Position numbers and translations under genes: made by a program. This document shows positions 14,676 to 18,244 of a stretch of DNA of 18,244 bases, in pieces. Under the pieces are notes generated by a model that saw nothing but the letters and a program-made list of their open reading frames with translations, ran no database searches and was not told where the DNA came from. The stretch comes from UMGS1322 sp900550765 (lineage in GTDB: Bacteria > Bacillota > Clostridia > Christensenellales > QALW01). Where the stretch lies: contig CAUDEY010000033.1 in assembly GCA_958448705.1 (NCBI GenBank), forward strand, positions 1-18,244, read 5' to 3'. Each line of letters opens with the position of its first letter. Within the stretch, counting starts at the first letter, position 1.

Positions 14676-14700
14676 AGTGTACTATTAATAATAGTACACT
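14676..14700 (+). promoter_or_regulatory. operator of the YtrA-type GntR repressor
   Basis: A perfect inverted repeat with arms AGTGTACTATTA and TAATAGTACACT around a single central A. It lies directly after the -10 and ends 6 bp before the AGGAGG site region. Position and symmetry fit binding of a GntR dimer that represses its own operon, as YtrA-subfamily regulators do. That the GntR at 14718 binds it is an inference. Confidence 0.8.
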
Positions 14701-14717
14701 TAGGACAGGAGGTAATT

Positions 14718-15092
14718 ATGTTCATCATTGACCTAAGTTCCCGGCTTGCTATTTACGAGCAAATCGTTCAGCAGGTCGAGGAAGGCATCCTGAAAGGACT
14801 GCTGAAACCCGAAGAGCAGCTGCCCAGCGTGCGCGCGCTCTCCCTTGAGCTTGCCTTAAACCCCAATACGGTATCCAAAGCATATACCGAACTGGAGCGG
14901 CGCGGTATTATATATACCGCAGTGGGTAAAGGCTGTTTTATTGCCAAAGATGCGCACAGCATTATTTCCCAAAAGCTTACAGCAAGCTTTACGGAGTTTT
15001 TGCAGCAGGTAAAAAAGTATAAGACGGCTGGGGTGCCCGCTGAAAAACTGATCTCCCTGATACAGCAACTTTATAAGGAGGAAACCCAATGA
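14718..15092 (+). CDS. GntR-family transcriptional regulator, YtrA subfamily
   Basis: 124 residues. A winged helix-turn-helix occupies about 1-75 (LAIYEQIVQQVEEGI, then LPSVRALSLELALNPNTVSKAY as the DNA-reading helices, and GKGCF in the wing). It is followed by only ~45 residues of helix, which is the small C-terminal dimer domain typical of YtrA regulators rather than a large ligand-binding domain. ATG 14718 is chosen because GGAGG sits just upstream. The longer in-frame TTG start at 14646 would lie on the promoter's -35 and is rejected. Its stop overlaps the ABC gene start by 4 nt. Known YtrA regulators control ABC transporters that respond to cell-wall-active antibiotics; the inducer here is unknown. 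Confidence 0.93.
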   Translation: MFIIDLSSRLAIYEQIVQQVEEGILKGLLKPEEQLPSVRALSLELALNPNTVSKAYTELERRGIIYTAVGKGCFIAKDAHSIISQKLTASFTEFLQQVKKYKTAGVPAEKLISLIQQLYKEETQ

Positions 15093-15988
15093 TACAGGTA
15101 AACAATGTAACAAAAAAATTTGGCAGCTTTACGGCCCTGAACAACATGTCCTGCAAAATATCCGATGGCTGCATTTACGGCCTTATTGGCTCCAACGGCG
15201 CAGGAAAATCGACCTTTTTAAGGCTGATCACCGGTGTTTACAAGCCCGATGAAGGCCAGGTACTGCTCGACGGCGAACCGGTGTACGAAAATCCTGCGGC
15301 CAAGGCAAAAATCGCTTATGTGCCGGACGAACTTTTCTTTTTGCCGGGGTCATCTCTTAACCGTATGGCAAAGCTCTACGCCGCGGTGTTTCCGGATTTT
15401 TCTTTTGAGCGCTTTCAGGAACTGGTCAAACTCTTCGGTCTTTCTCCTAAGGCACCGGTTAATACGTTTTCCAAGGGAATGCGCCGCCAGGGTGCTACGC
15501 TGCTGGCGCTTGCCTGCCGGCCCAAGTATATCTTTTTTGATGAAACCTTTGACGGCCTCGACCCGGTAATGCGCAACGTAGTGAAACAATTGATTACTAC
15601 CGACGTATTGGAGCGGCAGGCCACTGCCATTATCACTTCGCATTCCCTTCGGGAACTGGAGGATACCTGCGATCAGCTTTCTCTGCTGCACAAGGGCGGC
15701 ATCATCTTTGAAAGCGATATCCAAGATCTGAAAACTACACTATTCAAGCTTCAGGTTGGCTTTAACAAGCCGTTTTCACGGGAAATGTTCTCGGCGCTGG
15801 ATATCCTTTCTTATTCGGCCAGGGGCAGCGTTGCTACCTTTATCGTCCGCGGTGACCGGGAAAAAACCGTTGAACTCATCCGGGCCCATTCCCCCGTACT
15901 GCTCGATGTGCTTCCTCTTACCTTGGAAGAAGTTTTCATCTACGAAATGGAAGCCTTAGGCTACTGTTTCAAAGACATGATATCTTAA
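15089..15988 (+). CDS. ABC transporter ATP-binding protein (YtrB/BcrA-like)
   Basis: 299 residues. Walker A GSNGAGKS is at 34-41, the signature is the degenerate FSKGMRRQ at 127-134, Walker B is YIFFDET with Asp151/Glu152, and the switch His185 is in TSHSL. At the usual Q-loop the sequence reads YVPDE with no glutamine, a variant I associate with ABC-2 type export ATPases of the YtrB kind. The ~80 residues after the nucleotide-binding domain form a C-terminal extension typical of this group. It powers the permease encoded 14 bp downstream. The start ATG overlaps the regulator stop (ATGA). Confidence 0.93.
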   Translation: MIQVNNVTKKFGSFTALNNMSCKISDGCIYGLIGSNGAGKSTFLRLITGVYKPDEGQVLLDGEPVYENPAAKAKIAYVPDELFFLPGSSLNRMAKLYAAVFPDFSFERFQELVKLFGLSPKAPVNTFSKGMRRQGATLLALACRPKYIFFDETFDGLDPVMRNVVKQLITTDVLERQATAIITSHSLRELEDTCDQLSLLHKGGIIFESDIQDLKTTLFKLQVGFNKPFSREMFSALDILSYSARGSVATFIVRGDREKTVELIRAHSPVLLDVLPLTLEEVFIYEMEALGYCFKDMIS

Positions 15989-16002
15989 AAAGGAGTGCTA
16001 CC

Positions 16003-18147
16003 ATGAAAAAGATATTTTCAAAACATCTATATAAAGAAGCGCTGCGGCAGGGGCTTGCTATCGGTATTATCTTTACCGCGCTGTTCCTCATGTTTTCCGT
16101 TATTCAGTGTATCGGCTCATTTAACGACATTCAAATGGCCGAAACGATTCCTGAATATGACCGCATTCTGACCATAGACGGCAGCAATTTCAATGTCCTT
16201 TATATGCTCGCCTTTTATGTGATGGCACCGCTTTTGATCTTTAATGCCTTTAACTTTCTGACCCAGCGCAGCCGCAGCGATTTTTACCATTCAATCCCCT
16301 ATACCCGGGTTTGCCTTTATCTTTCCACGCTGGCCGGCGCCCTGACCTGGATGCTGATCGCAGTTGCTGTACCGGCACTCTTTTCCCTGCCGATATATTA
16401 CTTGATGTCTGCCTCCAGCAGCTTTTTATATGTAAATTTAGCCAGCATCCTTCTACTGCTGTTCAATACACTTGCCGCCTGCTTGGTTACCGCGGGCGTA
16501 GCCACCATAGCGGTAAGCATCACCGGGATGTATTTTCCCTGCGTCATCGTGTTCGGGCTGATCCTTTTCCTTCCCAAGGTACTGCTCTTTATCTTTACCC
16601 ACCAGATCTGTTCGTTCCTGCCGTTTATGACCATTCACTCCTTTGGGATCTTTGGCTCGCTGCGATATAGTATCCCAGCAGACATCCTGCTTTCTTCCCT
16701 TACCTCCAATGATATCTCCTGGTGGTATTCCAGCATCGGCGCAGGAATCTATTCCCTGTGTTTCGGTATTCTTTTAATGGGCCTGGGTCTTCTGCTGTTC
16801 CAAAAGAGAAAAAGTGAAGCCGCCGGTCAAAGCGCCCCCAACACCGTACTGCAGCACATCTACCGCACCGCAGTAGGTCTGGCCGTTTCCCTTCTGCCGC
16901 TGATGCTTTTAATCAACGATGGTTTTTCCCTTGCCATCCTCTTTCTTTACGGACTCGCCGTAATCGCCTGCTTCGCCTATGAACTGATCACTACGCGCAA
17001 GCTTCGCAATTTAAAAAGAGCCACGGTTTCTATTGCAGCGCTGGTTCTCCTTAATATCATGATCTTTGTAGGCATCTTTGCCTCCTGCCAGATCCTGAAA
17101 GGCAAAAAAATTGAAGTTGCCGGATTCCGCAACAGCGAACAGCTGGTTGAGATCTCTACCGATACGCCCACCTATGAAGGTCTGATGATCAAAGACATCG
17201 TCATCGACGACGCAGCAATCTGCAAAATGGTAGAAGACGCCTATAACCGCACAGTGGCCAACGGCAGCACCATGGGCTCCTACAGCTACCGATATTATTA
17301 CTCCAATATTCAGCTTATCTCCAAAACAGGCGGAAAGTTCTACCGAAAAATCGCCTTTACCCAGGAGGAATATGCAAAGATCCACTCCTATTTAAGCACA
17401 AATGCCCATTACAAAGAAAACTATATCAAAATGCCCCAGGCACCGGAAAGCTTTACAGCAAACTGCGTAGGAAACAGGGAATACGATCAAAAAATCTACG
17501 AAACCCTGTTAAACGAGGTAAAAAATTTCTCCTTTGAGCAATGGCAGTCCTTACTGGGCACAGGCAATATGCAGGAAATCGCCGCAGAGGAGCAAAAATA
17601 CACCCAAGACGGCATTTCCTTTATCGAGCCTGCATCCATCCCCGTATATGTATCCGGTGCATTAGGTACCGTCACATATCAAAGCAAATATATGGCATCC
17701 AAAAGCTTGACTCCCGATACCTACGGGCTAATCCTATTCTATAAAAATAAAAAGAATTATAACCAGGCTGAAGCGTTCTTCCAGCAATTCAACACGTATA
17801 TGCAAATATCTTTAACGATGAATTTAAGCAATACACCCGCCAGCCAACAGCAGTATCTCTCCCTTGATAAATACGATGACGGCTCCTTTTCTGTGTACTG
17901 CAATGAGGAAAGCTTCAGCACAAAACCAGGTACCCTGTCTGATACACTGCTTCCTTCTTTGATCACCCGTCTGCGTACCGCCGCAGAAACGCAGGGAGAA
18001 ATCGATCTGGCCATGCCTATTTTAGAACTGGGCATCAATGCCTATAACTATAATACAAACGCTTCGGTCAACACAAATTTCTACATAAACATTACCAGTG
18101 AAGAATTTGAAGCGTTAAAACAAGAAATATTGTCCAAAACCCATTGA
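16003..18147 (+). CDS. large ABC-2-type permease with C-terminal extracytoplasmic domain
   Basis: 714 residues. Hydrophobic segments lie near 16-37, 66-86, 103-130, 140-165, 170-205, 242-266, 290-306, 309-328 and 342-362. The remaining ~350 residues are hydrophilic, rich in Tyr, Asn, Ser and Thr, with no further membrane segment. With a cytoplasmic N-terminus and nine crossings this domain would face outside; the count is by eye and uncertain. The N-terminal half resembles permeases of GntR-linked ABC-2 systems (PYTRVCLY after the second segment is typical of the region contacting the ATPase). An AAAAAGGAG-type site precedes the ATG. The substrate is unknown; antibiotic sensing or export, or envelope maintenance, are possibilities from context only. 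The TGA overlaps the next promoter. Confidence 0.85.
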   Translation: MKKIFSKHLYKEALRQGLAIGIIFTALFLMFSVIQCIGSFNDIQMAETIPEYDRILTIDGSNFNVLYMLAFYVMAPLLIFNAFNFLTQRSRSDFYHSIPYTRVCLYLSTLAGALTWMLIAVAVPALFSLPIYYLMSASSSFLYVNLASILLLLFNTLAACLVTAGVATIAVSITGMYFPCVIVFGLILFLPKVLLFIFTHQICSFLPFMTIHSFGIFGSLRYSIPADILLSSLTSNDISWWYSSIGAGIYSLCFGILLMGLGLLLFQKRKSEAAGQSAPNTVLQHIYRTAVGLAVSLLPLMLLINDGFSLAILFLYGLAVIACFAYELITTRKLRNLKRATVSIAALVLLNIMIFVGIFASCQILKGKKIEVAGFRNSEQLVEISTDTPTYEGLMIKDIVIDDAAICKMVEDAYNRTVANGSTMGSYSYRYYYSNIQLISKTGGKFYRKIAFTQEEYAKIHSYLSTNAHYKENYIKMPQAPESFTANCVGNREYDQKIYETLLNEVKNFSFEQWQSLLGTGNMQEIAAEEQKYTQDGISFIEPASIPVYVSGALGTVTYQSKYMASKSLTPDTYGLILFYKNKKNYNQAEAFFQQFNTYMQISLTMNLSNTPASQQQYLSLDKYDDGSFSVYCNEESFSTKPGTLSDTLLPSLITRLRTAAETQGEIDLAMPILELGINAYNYNTNASVNTNFYINITSEEFEALKQEILSKTH

Positions 18148-18172
18148 CAAAACCGGCACCTGCCTTTATACT
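18144..18172 (+). promoter_or_regulatory. promoter of the tRNA-Ser gene
   Basis: TTGACA at 18144-18149, a 17-bp spacer and TATACT at 18167-18172. The -35 shares bases with the permease stop codon (TGA at 18145-18147). Initiation would fall near 18179, leaving only a few leader bases before the tRNA. Confidence 0.85.
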
Positions 18173-18184
18173 ATTACAGGTGCC
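18155..18184. repeat. inverted repeat flanking the tRNA promoter -10
   Basis: Perfect 8-bp arms GGCACCTG (18155-18162) and CAGGTGCC (18177-18184) with a 14-nt A/T-rich loop that contains the TATACT element. As RNA it could end transcripts reading through from the permease, but no T-run follows. As DNA it could be a protein site. Confidence 0.7.
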
Positions 18185-18185
18185 T

Positions 18186-18244
18186 GGAGAGATGGCTGAG
18201 CTGGTCTAAGGCGCACGATTGGAAATCGTGTAACGGCTAATACC
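18186..18244 (+). tRNA. tRNA-Ser (anticodon GGA), 3' end beyond the window
   Basis: The acceptor 5' strand GGAGAGA is followed by TGGCTGAG and a D-arm with GGTCTAAGGC. The anticodon stem CACGA/TCGTG at 18214-18218 and 18226-18230 encloses loop TTGGAAA, giving anticodon GGA at 18221-18223, which reads UCC and UCU. The sequence then enters a long variable arm (TAACGGCTAATACC), as expected of a class II serine tRNA. The window ends inside it. Confidence 0.95.

Noticed and set aside
14646..14717. Longer N-terminus of the GntR regulator from a TTG at 14646
   Set aside because: That TTG is the promoter's -35 element and the operator would lie within the coding region. ATG 14718 has GGAGG just upstream and gives the standard YtrA-type N-terminus.

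Overview
The window looks like part of the chromosome of an anaerobic Firmicute, probably class Clostridia. The reasons are the YtrA-type GntR regulator with its ABC-2 transporter, the stand-alone PduL, the argCJBDF-carAB gene order with a Gram-positive-style ARG box, strong AGGAGG-type ribosome sites, and short GC-rich palindromic repeats of a kind I associate with gut Clostridia. I cannot name a genus.

Layout. Bases 1-250 hold the possible 3' end of a plus-strand gene, a palindromic repeat and a plus-strand terminator. Bases 259-1818 (minus) are a two-gene unit: a short-chain dehydrogenase and an APH(3')-type aminoglycoside phosphotransferase. After a divergent promoter region, 2021-3535 (plus) carries a membrane-anchored VanY-type D,D-carboxypeptidase and a PduL-type phosphotransacylase, followed by a terminator. 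Bases 3598-4048 contain no intact gene; they hold two direct repeats, one of them with an extra palindromic unit, and perhaps a decayed coding fragment.

Bases 4086-14273 (minus) form one tight operon, argC-argJ-argB-argD-argF-carA-carB/dapF. It starts at a TTGACA-17-CATAAT promoter whose -10 lies inside a perfect 16-bp ARG palindrome and ends at a strong terminator at 4049-4082. It encodes arginine synthesis from glutamate to citrulline with recycling of the acetyl group (ArgJ), plus carbamoyl phosphate supply (CarAB). argG and argH are not in the window. ArgB has the C-terminal signature expected of arginine-inhibited kinases, so both transcriptional and allosteric control are likely.

The most interesting point is the last reading frame, in which carB and dapF are joined as one 1342-residue ORF. 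The junction has a complete relic of a separate dapF start: GGAG, 5 nt, ATG. Adding one T to a TTT run restores both an ordinary carB stop and an ordinary DapF N-terminus. So this is either a very recent one-base-deletion fusion or a sequencing/assembly indel. Separately, the DapF part has Ala where the first catalytic Cys should be.

Bases 14646-18147 (plus) are a GntR-ABC ATPase-permease operon with a near-consensus promoter and a perfect 12+1+12 operator. The permease carries a large C-terminal extracytoplasmic domain. The window ends inside a tRNA-Ser(GGA) gene. Its promoter overlaps the permease stop codon and has an inverted repeat flanking the -10.
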